A stretch of 64,000 nucleotides of DNA from Bradyrhizobium frederickii. Its GTDB lineage: Bacteria > Pseudomonadota > Alphaproteobacteria > Rhizobiales > Xanthobacteraceae. This document shows, piece by piece, positions 17,797-26,633 of this stretch. Each line of letters opens with the position of its first letter. Position 1 is the first letter of the stretch. A program made the position numbers and the translations under genes. The notes beneath the pieces are model-generated. The model ran no database searches. It was not told the DNA's origin and worked only from the letters and a program-made list of their open reading frames with translations. The stretch covers positions 1-64,000 of the forward strand of contig NZ_SPQS01000028.1 of the NCBI RefSeq assembly GCF_004570865.1, given 5' to 3'.

Positions 17797-18828
17797 CTAA
17801 AGCATCAGCTCCCGAAGCTCCTTGTCGATCGCCCGCCAGGGTGCGTTGAGATCGATGGTGTAAATCGAGACCGTCCTACCCGCGATCTCATATCGCTGCC
17901 GAATCTGGCGATCCACACGAGGATAGACAAGCACTCCGCTTGCTTGGACATCCCCAACCCGACGTGCATTCAGAAGATAGCTGCATATTTGGTATAGATT
18001 GTCGCTGTGAAACTTTTCGCTGCCAAAATAGGACCCAACGCTCCGCTGGTAAAACTTGGCATCAATGATGCGATATTCGCCAAGACGGAAGGCTGAAATG
18101 TCGGTCTGCATTCGTGGCAGCAACCGTAACTCCGGATCTGTCGCACTGGTCGCTTGCCAGGCGATGTTTTCGCTCTTGACCTTCCACCCGGAACATTCGC
18201 GCGCGATGAAGTTAAACAGAAACGACTGAAATAGGAGTGCCATTTTCGCTTCGTCTCGCGTGAAGTCTCGAAACTTCGTCTCCCCAGTCCTTTCATCCAC
18301 CAGCAACGACTCAAACACGAGTTTGCATACGCCCAGTAAGAATCGATAAAAGAGATTGTTGGAGGTCACGCGCACCCTTTCGAAATCTCTTTGAGAGAGC
18401 CGGAAAGGGCGTATGCCATGTAATAACTGGGCCGTACGATAGGCCCTATGCCGAAGCTTCGGATCCAGCTCCTTTACCTCGAGCAACGCAACCAAAGTTG
18501 ATTTCAGGATCCGATTTGCGAGGGTGTCGACCGTCAGCTCGTCGAAACGGCAGTGAGCACGTCCTTGGAAGAACAACGAGCGGCGCAAGCTGTGAGATAT
18601 ATCAATACGGCCACGAATTCCGCTAAGCTCCTCCTCCCGAACGTCATAGCTTTGCTCTAAGCCTCGGCGTGCGAGATGATGAATGCCATCACAAAGCACA
18701 AGGGCGAACAAGTCGGCCAGCTCCGTTGATTGCAAGGGACTGACGTCAACAAGTCTACCCTGATCCAGTCTATCCCACGCGTAGCAGAGCAAATAGTAGA
18801 GGTTTGCAATCGGAATTGGCGATCCCAT
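17797..18828 (-). CDS. mcrC: McrC, nuclease subunit of McrBC restriction system
   Basis: This 343-residue protein has the McrC layout. It starts IPIANLYYLLCYAWDRLDQG, then has the core EEELSGIRGRIDI and CRFDELTVDTLANRILKSTL. A C-terminal PD-(D/E)xK nuclease domain carries Asp243 (MQTDIS) and Asp256-Ala-Lys258 (IIDAKFYQR). McrC binds the McrB GTPase ring and cuts DNA between modified recognition half-sites. The gene starts three bases after the mcrB stop codon, so the two are translationally linked. Length is normal for the family. Target modification cannot be read from the sequence. Confidence 0.9.
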   Translation of the reverse strand: MGSPIPIANLYYLLCYAWDRLDQGRLVDVSPLQSTELADLFALVLCDGIHHLARRGLEQSYDVREEELSGIRGRIDISHSLRRSLFFQGRAHCRFDELTVDTLANRILKSTLVALLEVKELDPKLRHRAYRTAQLLHGIRPFRLSQRDFERVRVTSNNLFYRFLLGVCKLVFESLLVDERTGETKFRDFTRDEAKMALLFQSFLFNFIARECSGWKVKSENIAWQATSATDPELRLLPRMQTDISAFRLGEYRIIDAKFYQRSVGSYFGSEKFHSDNLYQICSYLLNARRVGDVQASGVLVYPRVDRQIRQRYEIAGRTVSIYTIDLNAPWRAIDKELRELML

Positions 18829-18831
18829 GGC

Positions 18832-21249
18832 CTAGGCCTTGAGCAGCTTCTTGCGCCACTCTTCGGCACGGGCACCCTCGTACCAATACTCTCGGAGCAA
18901 GGGAGTGATTTCGAGATCAACTACCTCATTATAGGCGTCTTCGACATCTCCGGTCATTGGGAGATCACAGAAAAAGCTATGCCCAATCACAAAGCCAGGT
19001 CCCAGATCCCGATCTTCGGCGATGATTTTGTTCAGTTCACTGAAGCTCTGCTTGAGATGCGAGAAGAGATCGTCTGACATGCCCCTAGACAACATGTGAG
19101 ATCGGAACTGCTCGGTCTCAAAGCCTGGCATGATGCTGAAAAAATCAAATCGGCGGCGTAGAGCATAATCGACAAGCGCCAAAGATCGATCCGCGGTGTT
19201 CATAAGGCCGACGATATGAACGTTTTCCGGCACATAGAACCGCGCATCTTCGTCTGTCGAATACGCCAATTCAACCGCGTAGAGCTCTGTTCGTTTATCG
19301 CCTTCAATAAGCATCAAAAGCTCACCGAAGACTTTGCTCAGGTTGGCTCGATTGATCTCGTCGATGACAAAGACATATGGCCGAGCCGGATCCGCGAGCG
19401 CGCGTCGACAGAACCGCATGAAAACACCGTCCCGCCGCTCAAATCCACCCTTGCCATCGGGCCGATAGCCTTGAACGAAATCCTCATAGGCATATGAAGC
19501 ATGGAATTGCACCATCCCAACCCGATCTGATTCCAGCGCTTGAGTTGCTGCTTGCGCCAACCGCCGGGCCAAGAATGTCTTGCCGACCCCGGGCGGCCCT
19601 TGCAAGACAAGGTTCTTTTTCAACTCCAATCGTTGGAGTAATCTTTCAAAAAACTCGCGCTCAACAAATATGTCTTTCAAGAGATCGGCTAATGATAGCT
19701 CCTGCACAGGCCGATGATTAACCGCCTTGTCTGTCGAATGAAGCGTACGCTCATATCGAGCGATCACAGTATCCAAGCGCTCTGTTAGCTTATTCAATTC
19801 TAGACCGTCGGGAACAATAAAGGCGGCGTCTACGAACGAGTCGCCATAGCGTTCTGCCTCTCTGCCATGCTTCTCGCGTAGCAGATCTGCCACCGTGCTC
19901 AATTCAGAAGTATGGTCCCAGCTCTTTTCAGGTGGATTGGTTTCGCTGACACCTAAAGCAAGGATCAGAACCTTTGCTTCTCGATAATAAAGGAGGACCG
20001 GATAGATGCCTTCGCTTACCTTTTGGCCAGGAGCCAAGAAGGCAACCCAAGGCACTCGAGAGAAAACGCCCTGACCGAAGCTAACCTTTACTTGAAGGCT
20101 GCCATATTCCTTCGGGTACTCGCTTGTGCGCAGATCTTGGCCCGCATCCGCTTGAGCCAAGAACCTGGAAACGAGATCGCCAATCAAGTCCTTCGGCACT
20201 ATCGAGAATCCTAGCTTCCTTAGGATTCGAAACGACGCTGTATCGTCTCCTCCAGAAAATTCATTCCTGGGCAGCTCTTTTCCCGTGGCATGCTTGTAAG
20301 CAAGTGAAAAAATAAGCTTGGGCGGGTATCGCTGTCCATCTTCCACAAGGTCATATTTTGACGACCTCGCATCCGACGGCATCCCTCCGAGTTTGAGCTC
20401 CTGGATGGCCTGTCGCACGTGGCGTGCGGCTATCGCCGAACTATCAGCTTGCCAATCCTGCTGCCACAGCTCCCGAAGTGGGCTCCTATAGTAGTCCAAC
20501 TCTGCCGTGCCATATTCTTGCTCGAGCTTCGCTCTCGTCTGGTACAGCAGCCTGTCAAGCTCTACTGCCGACATCTTGTTCGTTTCTGGAGAGGATACGC
20601 CCGCGAAGCGCTCAGCAAGCGCTTTACGATCGCCTGCGGAAAACACCCTCTCGAATTCATCAGGAAATAGAAGATGAAGAATCATGTGCCGGAATTGACG
20701 CGCTTGCGCGTCGGGCACGGATTGTAGCCACTCTGCGAATTCCCACGGACGGGTTAGCAGCAGAGCTTGGCGCTCCTGATTCAATTGTCGGAATGAAAGA
20801 AGGAAGTTCAAGCAGAAGGTTAGCTCTCTGGGACGGTGGTTGCTGTACCCAGGCCCGCCGCTTCCGATACCGGAGAGAACGTCGTCGGCCAGCCATTCAC
20901 TGCCCGTAGGATATGGCGTCTGTGACCACTCCCAGATAGTCTTGATATTTTCGCGCTTTCGCTCGGCAGAGATGTTGCTGGGACACAACAATAACAGCCA
21001 TAGTACTTCTGCTGCCAGCTGCTTCACCAAACTCGTGCATGCGCTGAGCTGATCCTGGAGCTTCGCCGAGAACGGTCGATCAGTTTCGTCGGGAGCTTGG
21101 GTAAAGACACGATCTAATTCCTGTAGGTTCGCAGTCGACCAGACCTGATCAGCAGTAAAAATTGAACGACCTCGTAGTAAAGCGACATCACGCCAGTTCT
21201 GCGCGGCAGTCAGCACTTTTGGAGCACCTGTGGGATAAAAGCGACTCAC
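18832..21249 (-). CDS. mcrB: McrB-type GTPase with added N-terminal recognition modules
   Basis: The GTG start has AGGAGG five bases upstream and gives 805 residues. Residues 1-270 are a helical region with no family I recognise. Residues about 274-352 (GGMPSDARSSKYDLVEDGQR, then YPPKLIFSLA) resemble the ScoMcrA-type head domain. Residues about 357-505 (FGQGVFSRVPWVAFLAPGQ) resemble the MrcB N-terminal DUF3578 domain. The AAA+ GTPase has Walker A GPPGVGKT (551-558), Walker B FVIDEINR (about 627-634) and MNTADRS (683-689). McrB assembles into a ring that translocates DNA and activates McrC. The stacked N-terminal modules suggest recognition of more than simple methylcytosine, but this is inference. 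Confidence 0.88.
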   Translation of the reverse strand: MSRFYPTGAPKVLTAAQNWRDVALLRGRSIFTADQVWSTANLQELDRVFTQAPDETDRPFSAKLQDQLSACTSLVKQLAAEVLWLLLLCPSNISAERKRENIKTIWEWSQTPYPTGSEWLADDVLSGIGSGGPGYSNHRPRELTFCLNFLLSFRQLNQERQALLLTRPWEFAEWLQSVPDAQARQFRHMILHLLFPDEFERVFSAGDRKALAERFAGVSSPETNKMSAVELDRLLYQTRAKLEQEYGTAELDYYRSPLRELWQQDWQADSSAIAARHVRQAIQELKLGGMPSDARSSKYDLVEDGQRYPPKLIFSLAYKHATGKELPRNEFSGGDDTASFRILRKLGFSIVPKDLIGDLVSRFLAQADAGQDLRTSEYPKEYGSLQVKVSFGQGVFSRVPWVAFLAPGQKVSEGIYPVLLYYREAKVLILALGVSETNPPEKSWDHTSELSTVADLLREKHGREAERYGDSFVDAAFIVPDGLELNKLTERLDTVIARYERTLHSTDKAVNHRPVQELSLADLLKDIFVEREFFERLLQRLELKKNLVLQGPPGVGKTFLARRLAQAATQALESDRVGMVQFHASYAYEDFVQGYRPDGKGGFERRDGVFMRFCRRALADPARPYVFVIDEINRANLSKVFGELLMLIEGDKRTELYAVELAYSTDEDARFYVPENVHIVGLMNTADRSLALVDYALRRRFDFFSIMPGFETEQFRSHMLSRGMSDDLFSHLKQSFSELNKIIAEDRDLGPGFVIGHSFFCDLPMTGDVEDAYNEVVDLEITPLLREYWYEGARAEEWRKKLLKA

Positions 21250-21700
21250 TGCCCCTCCTAATTCTTCTTTGCTTGGCGAATCAGACTTCGAATCTAATCC
21301 AGAACGCAGCGCTGAAACACAGACAGCACGCTAGCACGGACGTCTTGGGCATCAGCGCTGCAGCCCGCGCTGAAGCACAAGTGGAGTTTCGAACTCAGAA
21401 ACTCTGGAAAATAATCGGGGCCGCTCAGAGCTGCCCGTTCGCTCAAGTGCTTGATATTCAAGCGCTCTCGCTCAAGGAGGCGATCCAGCCCGCCGGATTT
21501 CTTGATTGACGAGAAAAAACTCTGCGAATGGGAGTAGGGCCGGTCCGCGAAGTGGAGGCTACGGAGGAATTGACCCCCACTACCTCACGAGCCAAGTGGC
21601 TTTTTGTATTTATTTCTGAACTTTTGCGTGTGAAGGAGGAAGACCGGTCCTGCATCGGAGCTCCTAAGCTTTTGACCACCCCCCACCGCGGACCGTGAAT
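21250..21700. other. Non-coding gap upstream of mcrB
   Basis: About 450 bp hold the likely mcrBC promoter and copy 2 of the 36-bp repeat. A GACCACCCCCCACC stretch near 21673 resembles TTTGACCACCCCCACC near 11883. No gene is supported. Confidence 0.5.
21595..21630. repeat. 36-bp direct repeat, copy 2
   Basis: This is an exact copy of 12742-12777. It separates the mcrBC genes from the small-gene module that begins at 21701, so it sits at a natural module border. Confidence 0.85.
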
Positions 21701-22327
21701 TCACTTGCGGGCAACGCAGCGGGCAGCAAGCACCGCCTCGCCAAGCGTCTTATCGTCCAACAACCCCTGACGCTCTAGCTTTGAGAGGTAGGACCGCTGG
21801 TGATCGTTCATATCGCCAAGAATAAGCCAGCCATCAGAGCCGATCCGCTGAGCGATGCGATTCTGAACAACCTCCAGCGGCTCCAATTGCGCCTGGAAAG
21901 CCCTTAGTCTGCTCTCCACCGGAGCCCTTGCATCTGAAGGTTCGTATAAAGGTTCTAATGAAGGTTTATACCGCAAGCCGTGCGGTGCGGTTCGCCGTTG
22001 TTTTGCGGCCTGGCCGGGCCGCAGCTTGTTGGTCTCGCGTTCGCCGGCCGAACCGAGATTCGCGAGAGCGAGCCGGTAGCGGTACCCAGCGTAGTGACCG
22101 CGACGTTTGGGCATAATGACACGCTCGATCAGGTTGGCTTTCTCGAGCGCGATTGAATGCCGCTGAATCGAATCAATGGACTGTTCCGTATCCTTGGCGA
22201 GACGCTCTTGAGAAGGCCAGCATACTCCATTCGGATCAGCGTAGTTGGCTAGAGCCAAAAGCAGGGCTTTACGCCTTGTAGAGCCGGTGAATTGTTTGAT
22301 CGCCCAAGCTGTAGCCTGCCAACTCAT
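21701..22327 (-). CDS. Helix-turn-helix protein, phage-replication-initiator-like
   Basis: I place the start at ATG 22327, which overlaps the TGA of the upstream gene (ATGA); the product has 208 residues. The N-terminus MSWQATAWAIKQFTGSTRRK, then ALLLALANYADPNGVCWPSQ, ERLAKDTEQSIDSIQRHSIA, is a HTH_36-type winged helix seen in plasmid and phage replication-initiation proteins. The middle is basic and Arg-rich, and the C-terminal 70 residues are helical with no known fold. It is the last gene of a leftward three-gene set with four-base overlaps. Such genes mark integrative or phage-derived elements. A DNA-binding role in replication or control of the element is likely. Confidence 0.7.
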   Translation of the reverse strand: MSWQATAWAIKQFTGSTRRKALLLALANYADPNGVCWPSQERLAKDTEQSIDSIQRHSIALEKANLIERVIMPKRRGHYAGYRYRLALANLGSAGERETNKLRPGQAAKQRRTAPHGLRYKPSLEPLYEPSDARAPVESRLRAFQAQLEPLEVVQNRIAQRIGSDGWLILGDMNDHQRSYLSKLERQGLLDDKTLGEAVLAARCVARK

Positions 22328-22530
22328 GGGCAATCATCCGCTTCCGCGTAAATGGCCTCACGCGCTTCCGACTCCTTTCGAAAGGTCCCTAGAAGGCGGT
22401 CATCTCTATCGAATGCCTCAATTATCTTGTCTACTTGGATATATCGACCGAGTCGCTCTCGACCAAAGTAAACGGAATATTCTCGCGGCTCTTCGGCTGG
22501 GTCAGGCGGCGTTTGGCGTTTGCTCTTCAC
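22324..22530 (-). CDS. Small hypothetical protein of the integrative module
   Basis: This 68-residue protein reads EYSVYFGRERLGRYIQVDKI and then DRDDRLLGTFRKESEAREAI. Strong support comes from its position: four-base overlaps link it to the gene before (22527-22530) and the gene after (22324-22327). The charged, compact sequence has no signal peptide. It resembles short orphan proteins often found beside excisionase-like genes in mobile elements. Function unknown. Confidence 0.6.
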   Translation of the reverse strand: MKSKRQTPPDPAEEPREYSVYFGRERLGRYIQVDKIIEAFDRDDRLLGTFRKESEAREAIYAEADDCP

Positions 22531-22748
22531 AGCCTAGCCTCCACCGAACCGCCGCAAGTGTTGGCATCAATCCAAGCGAGGAGATCACGCCTCCGATAGC
22601 GAATAGCTCGCCCGACCTGAACGAACGGTGGGCCGGCAGCGCGAATACGCCAAGACTGGAGCGTGCGGATGGACAAACACAGGAGGTCTGCCGCCTCCTG
22701 TTCTCTCAGTAGGGCGTCAAGGTCTTTTCGTGTATTCTCGAGGGCCAT
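22527..22748 (-). CDS. AlpA/excisionase-like DNA-binding protein
   Basis: This 73-residue protein reads LREQEAADLLCLSIRTLQSW, then RIRAAGPPFVQVGRAIRYRR and RDLLAWID. This is the complete MerR-like helix-turn-helix with wing found in AlpA/Xis-type proteins (HTH_17). These bind near attachment sites to steer excision, or regulate the integrase. It is first in the leftward overlapping set. The partner recombinase is probably the serine recombinase at 24487, although most excisionases of this type work with tyrosine integrases. Confidence 0.75.
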   Translation of the reverse strand: MALENTRKDLDALLREQEAADLLCLSIRTLQSWRIRAAGPPFVQVGRAIRYRRRDLLAWIDANTCGGSVEARL

Positions 22749-22838
22749 GTCGATACCGCATTGTTTCCGATGCAGTAAGACTGGCTACGTTGGAGCCCTG
22801 AAAATAGCCGACGCGATCTCGAAGTGCGGTGAATCGAA

Positions 22839-23687
22839 CTACGATCGCTTACGCCGGGGGCCTGGACGCTCCCATAGGTATCGCTGCTCTTCGCTCAAGC
22901 TACTCAGAGCGTTGGCCCGGCATCTTACAAACTCTCGCGCGCTGAGCGTTCCTGGCCACTTGGTTTCGGCCTCGCTCCAGAGCTGATCATTAGACATCGG
23001 CTCGATTGTTCGATCGGACATCATGGCGGACAACCAATCTAGGCATTCGCGACGGGATTTCTCTTTGGTCTGGATCTGCTTTCGCGCCCTCGTCGGCTCG
23101 GGACTTAGTTCCGCGACGGCCCTTTCACTGATCACTGCCTGCTGGTCTGGGAGCTGGAGCCAGACTCCTGTCCATACAGGTACAGGACGATGATTCCGCA
23201 TCTCGCAAACGGCGCTATTCTGTACGTCTATCAGGAGGTCCGATCGCGTCCACTGGCCCCTCCCGATTGGAGCCTCCAAGCCAGTAGCTGCCGCCGTGCC
23301 GATGGCGATGAGATCGCAGCGCACAAGGAGGCTTGTAAACGAAACGATTCGTTCAGCGAGCCTGCGGGAAGCGGCAATCTCTTGATCGGAAGGGCTCGGC
23401 AACGGGTCACCCAAGAAGACGATGGGTTGACGAACGAAAGCGTGGGCGATGGTTTCCGCGGTGGCGTGCAGAGGCCAGTGGAAGTCAACGAAGGAGCCTG
23501 GAAACTGCCCTTCCGAAAACACCGCCGAATTGGTCCGCGAGACCTTCCGACCAAGGTCGGCGACTTCTTCGTCCTCCAGCACGTGCTTGCGAAATGCCTC
23601 GGCAACCGTCAGCCCATTAAGAGAGTTTGACGCACCTTGAGCTTCCGTTTGCTCACGTTTTCGAGCATCTGGATTTTCGACCAGCAT
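22839..23687 (-). CDS. Hypothetical protein of the recombinase module
   Basis: ATG 23687 is preferred because GGAG lies seven bases before it; this gives 282 residues. A longer frame to 23780 has no such site. Visible blocks are NSLNGLTVAEAFRKHVLEDE, WPLHATAETIAHAFVRQPIV and, near the C-terminus, RRECLDWLSAMMSDRTIEPM, followed by a Trp-rich helix NDQLWSEAETKWPG. The last part resembles C-terminal segments of unknown proteins next to recombinases in alphaproteobacteria. No catalytic motif or membrane segment is evident. It is divergent from the recombinase operon. Confidence 0.6.
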   Translation of the reverse strand: MLVENPDARKREQTEAQGASNSLNGLTVAEAFRKHVLEDEEVADLGRKVSRTNSAVFSEGQFPGSFVDFHWPLHATAETIAHAFVRQPIVFLGDPLPSPSDQEIAASRRLAERIVSFTSLLVRCDLIAIGTAAATGLEAPIGRGQWTRSDLLIDVQNSAVCEMRNHRPVPVWTGVWLQLPDQQAVISERAVAELSPEPTRARKQIQTKEKSRRECLDWLSAMMSDRTIEPMSNDQLWSEAETKWPGTLSAREFVRCRANALSSLSEEQRYLWERPGPRRKRS

Positions 23688-23870
23688 TGGCAGGCTCCGA
23701 ATCAGTCGCCCAATTTTGCCCCACCGAGGTTCGAGTGAAAGACCGGGCCAAGGGCTCTTCCCCAGAGAAGCACGCCTCATCGATTACGCCCAATTGCGAT
23801 GCAATGCCGGCTTCTACCGTTTCATATGAAACTGTTGGACCATCGAGAGGACTGCGCCGAGTAACGGCGC

Positions 23871-24050
23871 ATGACTACTCAAGACGATAACACCCTACCA
23901 GAGCTCGCCACCATCCTCGCCGCAGGTCTCCTGCGTCTTTTGGAGCGGAAGTCCAGTCAAAATTTGCGCGGTGAAACAGAATCTCTGCTCGACTGTGGTC
24001 GGCCTTTTGGGGGTGATGTCGCTCGCAATGTCGAGGAAATTAACCCGTGA
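23871..24050 (+). CDS. 59-residue small protein heading the recombinase operon
   Basis: An uninterrupted 60-codon frame starts at ATG 23871 (MTTQDDNTLPELATILAAGL, then LRLLERKSSQNL). It ends in TGA 24048-24050, which overlaps the GTG start of the next gene in a GTGA. That overlap repeats the coupling seen at both later joints of this operon and is the main reason to accept so short a gene. The leucine-rich helical core with basic end could bind DNA or a partner protein. The ribosome-binding site is weak. Function unknown. Confidence 0.6.
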   Translation: MTTQDDNTLPELATILAAGLLRLLERKSSQNLRGETESLLDCGRPFGGDVARNVEEINP

Positions 24051-24490
24051 AAGAGAGCGTTTTGTCGCAGTTAGCGGCCCTAAAGGGCGCCTCCGCCCCC
24101 GTTCTAAAGGCCCGTTGGCGCGAGCTTTTCGATACCGAGCCGCCCGCCTATAACCGCCGCTTCCTGGAGAGCCGGCTGGCTTACCGCATTCAGGAATTGG
24201 CCTATGGCGGCCTGTCTCGCGAAACCACCGAGCGGCTCAAAGCCATGGCCAAACAGTATGCCGACCAAAAGCCGGCAGACCGCAAGGCCCGACCGCTGCT
24301 GCGGCCAGTCGCCGGGACCAAGCTGATTCGCGAATGGGAAGGCGTGGAGCACTGCGTCACCGTCCGTCACGACGATTTCGAATATCTCGGCCGCCCCTAC
24401 AAATCCCTGTCCTCGGTCGCCCGACAGATCACCGGCACCAAATGGAATGGCTGGGTCTTCTTCGGCCTTAAAAATTCGCTCGGCAAATGA
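24047..24490 (+). CDS. DUF2924 family protein
   Basis: This 147-residue protein starts at GTG 24047, with GAGGAAA upstream. Diagnostic stretches are LKARWRELFDTEPPAYNRRF, LESRLAYRIQELAYGGLS, and the tail YKSLSSVARQITGTKWNGWV followed by FFGL. DUF2924 proteins are almost always encoded directly before a large serine recombinase in alphaproteobacterial elements and are assumed to assist or control it; this is known context rather than proven function. It shares four-base overlaps with both neighbours, so it should be made together with them. Confidence 0.85.
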   Translation: MKESVLSQLAALKGASAPVLKARWRELFDTEPPAYNRRFLESRLAYRIQELAYGGLSRETTERLKAMAKQYADQKPADRKARPLLRPVAGTKLIREWEGVEHCVTVRHDDFEYLGRPYKSLSSVARQITGTKWNGWVFFGLKNSLGK

Positions 24491-25866
24491 CCGCCCGCAA
24501 GCCGCACAAGCGCCCAAGCTCCCTTTTCGCCAACTCCTTCGAGAGCGCAGCCCCCGGCCGACTCGCAGTCCGTAAAGTCCGCTGCGCGGTATATACCCGC
24601 AAGTCCAGCGAAGAAGGCCTCGACATGGACTTCAACTCGCTCGACGCCCAGAGAGAGTCATGTGAGGCTTACATCGTAAGCCAGCGGGCCGAGGGGTGGA
24701 CGCCGGTTTCCGACCGCTACGATGATGGCGGCTTCTCGGGTGGCACTCTCGAAAGACCTGCCCTGAAACGACTGCTCGCTGCGGTTAAGGCCCGCAAGAT
24801 AGACGTCATTGTCGTCTACAAGATTGACCGACTTTCACGCTCAATGCTCGACTTCCTCAATCTTGTCGAACTGTTCGAACGCCATGGGGTGACGTTCGTG
24901 TCCGTAACCCAATCCTTCAACACCAAGGATGCCATGGGACGGATGGCGCTGAACATCCTGGTGACCTTCGCCCAATTCGAGCGCGAGCTGATCGGAGAGC
25001 GCATTCGCGATAAGGTCGCGGCCTCTCGGAAGCGCGGCAAGTGGATGGGCGGCTGGACGCCGCTCGGCTATGAAGTCCGCGACCGCAAATTGTTGGTTCA
25101 TGAGGTCGACGCCGAGCGGGTTAGATCAATTTTTCGGCGCTTCGTGCAGCTCAAGTCGGCGACCCTGCTGGCCCGCGAGCTGGTCTCTGCCAACGAACGA
25201 ACCCGCTACGGACATCTCCTGGATAAGGGGGTGTTGTATAAGATCCTGCACAACCGCGTCTATCTTGGCGAGGCCGTTCATAAGGGCACGTCATATCCAG
25301 GCGAGCACGAAGCGATCATCGACCGCAAGCTGTGGGATCAGGTTCACGCTATTCTCAAGCAAAGTCCGCGCAAACGCGCGAACAACAGCCGGGCGCAAAC
25401 TCCCGCCCTGCTCAAAGGGCTGCTCTTCGGGCCGGACGGCGCGGCGATGTCTCCGACACATACCCGCAAGTCGGGCCGGCTCTATCGCTACTACATCAGC
25501 CAGACGGCGATGAAGCAGGGCAGATCAGATTGCCCCGTCAAGCTGGTGCCAGCGGCCGAGCTGGAGCGAATCATCATCGATCAGGTCCGCCAACTACTGC
25601 AAACCCCTGAAGTCATCGTTCAGACCTGGCGCGCCCTACGTAAGCAATCCGCTCGAGTCAGCGAGGCCGAAGTGCGGAGCGCGCTACTCGGCTTTGACGA
25701 GCTCTGGGGTGAGCTGTTTCCGGCCGAACAGGCGCGCATCGTCGAGCTGCTCGTCGAACGCGTCGACATGCACGCCGAACGAATGGACATCACCTTGAAA
25801 ATCCAGGGTCTAACCTCGCTGTCCTCCGAACTACAACCGCCGCCCTTCCAGCAGGCCGCCGAATGA
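24487..25866 (+). CDS. Large serine recombinase
   Basis: This 459-residue protein begins with a resolvase-type catalytic domain: VYTRKSSEEG, with the catalytic Ser in the TRKSS motif, then SLDAQRESCEAY, YDDGGFSGGTLERP and IDRLSRSMLDFLNLVELFER. The recombinase domain follows (GKWMGGWTPLGYEV ... LVHEVDAERVRSIFRRFVQL), then a C-terminal DNA-binding region. It has no obvious four-Cys zinc ribbon; only GRSDCPVKL remains of that area. Such enzymes cut and rejoin attP and attB through a Ser-DNA link. It overlaps both neighbours by ATGA and is probably the integrase of a small element here. No matching att pair could be fixed. Confidence 0.92.
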   Translation: MTARKPHKRPSSLFANSFESAAPGRLAVRKVRCAVYTRKSSEEGLDMDFNSLDAQRESCEAYIVSQRAEGWTPVSDRYDDGGFSGGTLERPALKRLLAAVKARKIDVIVVYKIDRLSRSMLDFLNLVELFERHGVTFVSVTQSFNTKDAMGRMALNILVTFAQFERELIGERIRDKVAASRKRGKWMGGWTPLGYEVRDRKLLVHEVDAERVRSIFRRFVQLKSATLLARELVSANERTRYGHLLDKGVLYKILHNRVYLGEAVHKGTSYPGEHEAIIDRKLWDQVHAILKQSPRKRANNSRAQTPALLKGLLFGPDGAAMSPTHTRKSGRLYRYYISQTAMKQGRSDCPVKLVPAAELERIIIDQVRQLLQTPEVIVQTWRALRKQSARVSEAEVRSALLGFDELWGELFPAEQARIVELLVERVDMHAERMDITLKIQGLTSLSSELQPPPFQQAAE

Positions 25867-26324
25867 ACCGACCGACGACCCTCTCCCTTGGACCTGTTGG
25901 CCGACCCAAGCTCAGTCGGGATAGCCGAACAATGGTCGTTAGCATCCCGATCTCGTTCCGCCGGCAGGGCGGACGCAAACGCGTCGTAACTCCTGCTAAT
26001 GCGGAGGCTTGGTCTCCGCCGAAGCCGCAGGTCGACAACACGCTGATTAAAGCCGTGGTGCGGGCCCATCGCTGGCGCCACATGCTGGAATCAAACCTGT
26101 TTGGTTCGGTGCGAGAGCTCGCCAAGGCTGAGAAGATCAACGAGTCCTATCTCTGCCGGGTGCTTCGCCTTACCCTGCTCTCCCCTACCATTACCGAAGC
26201 CATCTTGAATGGGCTTCAGCCGGACGGGCTTGAGCTCGCGCAGCTGTTAAAATCCATCCCAGCTGAGTGGGGCCAGCAGCAGGCACTGATCAGCTCATCC
26301 GCCCGGAAAGCTGGAAGCCGCTAA
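25863..26324 (+). CDS. Recombinase-associated HTH protein
   Basis: This 153-residue protein starts with a basic tail. A conserved block follows: LIKAVVRAHRWRHMLESNLF, GSVRELAKAEKINESYLCRV and LRLTLLSPTITEAILNGLQP. The SVRELAKAEKINESYLCRVLRL part looks like the ParB/KorB-type helix-turn-helix. Genes of this kind follow DUF2924-recombinase pairs in many alphaproteobacteria. The ATGA overlap with the recombinase supports a shared task, perhaps controlling transcription or directionality. No nuclease or metal motif is seen. Confidence 0.75.
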   Translation: MNRPTTLSLGPVGRPKLSRDSRTMVVSIPISFRRQGGRKRVVTPANAEAWSPPKPQVDNTLIKAVVRAHRWRHMLESNLFGSVRELAKAEKINESYLCRVLRLTLLSPTITEAILNGLQPDGLELAQLLKSIPAEWGQQQALISSSARKAGSR

Positions 26325-26633
26325 GGCTCCTCCCAAGCTGGAAACGGGGCGGGCGTGGATTCGCACATCGGATGTTATGGAACCTTCTGAGAACTGCACG
26401 TTACTCGGTTCAGTGATTACACGGCTATAGTACGCTTGCGATTAGCTGCGCTTTCAGAGGCTGTTCTCACCAAAATACCTGCACGATAGCTGGTAGGACT
26501 TTCTGACCGATAGCCAGTTTCGACAAAGCTGCGAGGCGCCGCGCATTCACGGTTGGCCCGTTTGCTTCGCAGAGAAATGATCACAATCGTTATGCGACCG
26601 ATGGCACTCGCTCGGGTGCGTTTCGGCTCGCGC
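26325..26633. other. Non-coding gap between convergent modules
   Basis: About 309 bp lie between the recombinase operon and the end of the defence operon. A minus-strand frame crossing this region into 26695 is out of phase with the real gene and has no recognisable content. No clear terminator was seen. Confidence 0.4.

Noticed and set aside
12742..21630. The two 36-bp repeats as remnants of a CRISPR array
   Set aside because: There are only two copies, 8.9 kb apart, with no regular spacers and no cas genes.
21595..21630. RKSSE peptide in the repeat as a copy of the serine recombinase N-terminus
   Set aside because: The translated repeat resembles TRKSSE of the recombinase at 24487, but the DNA differs in codons and no other part matches; it is probably coincidence.
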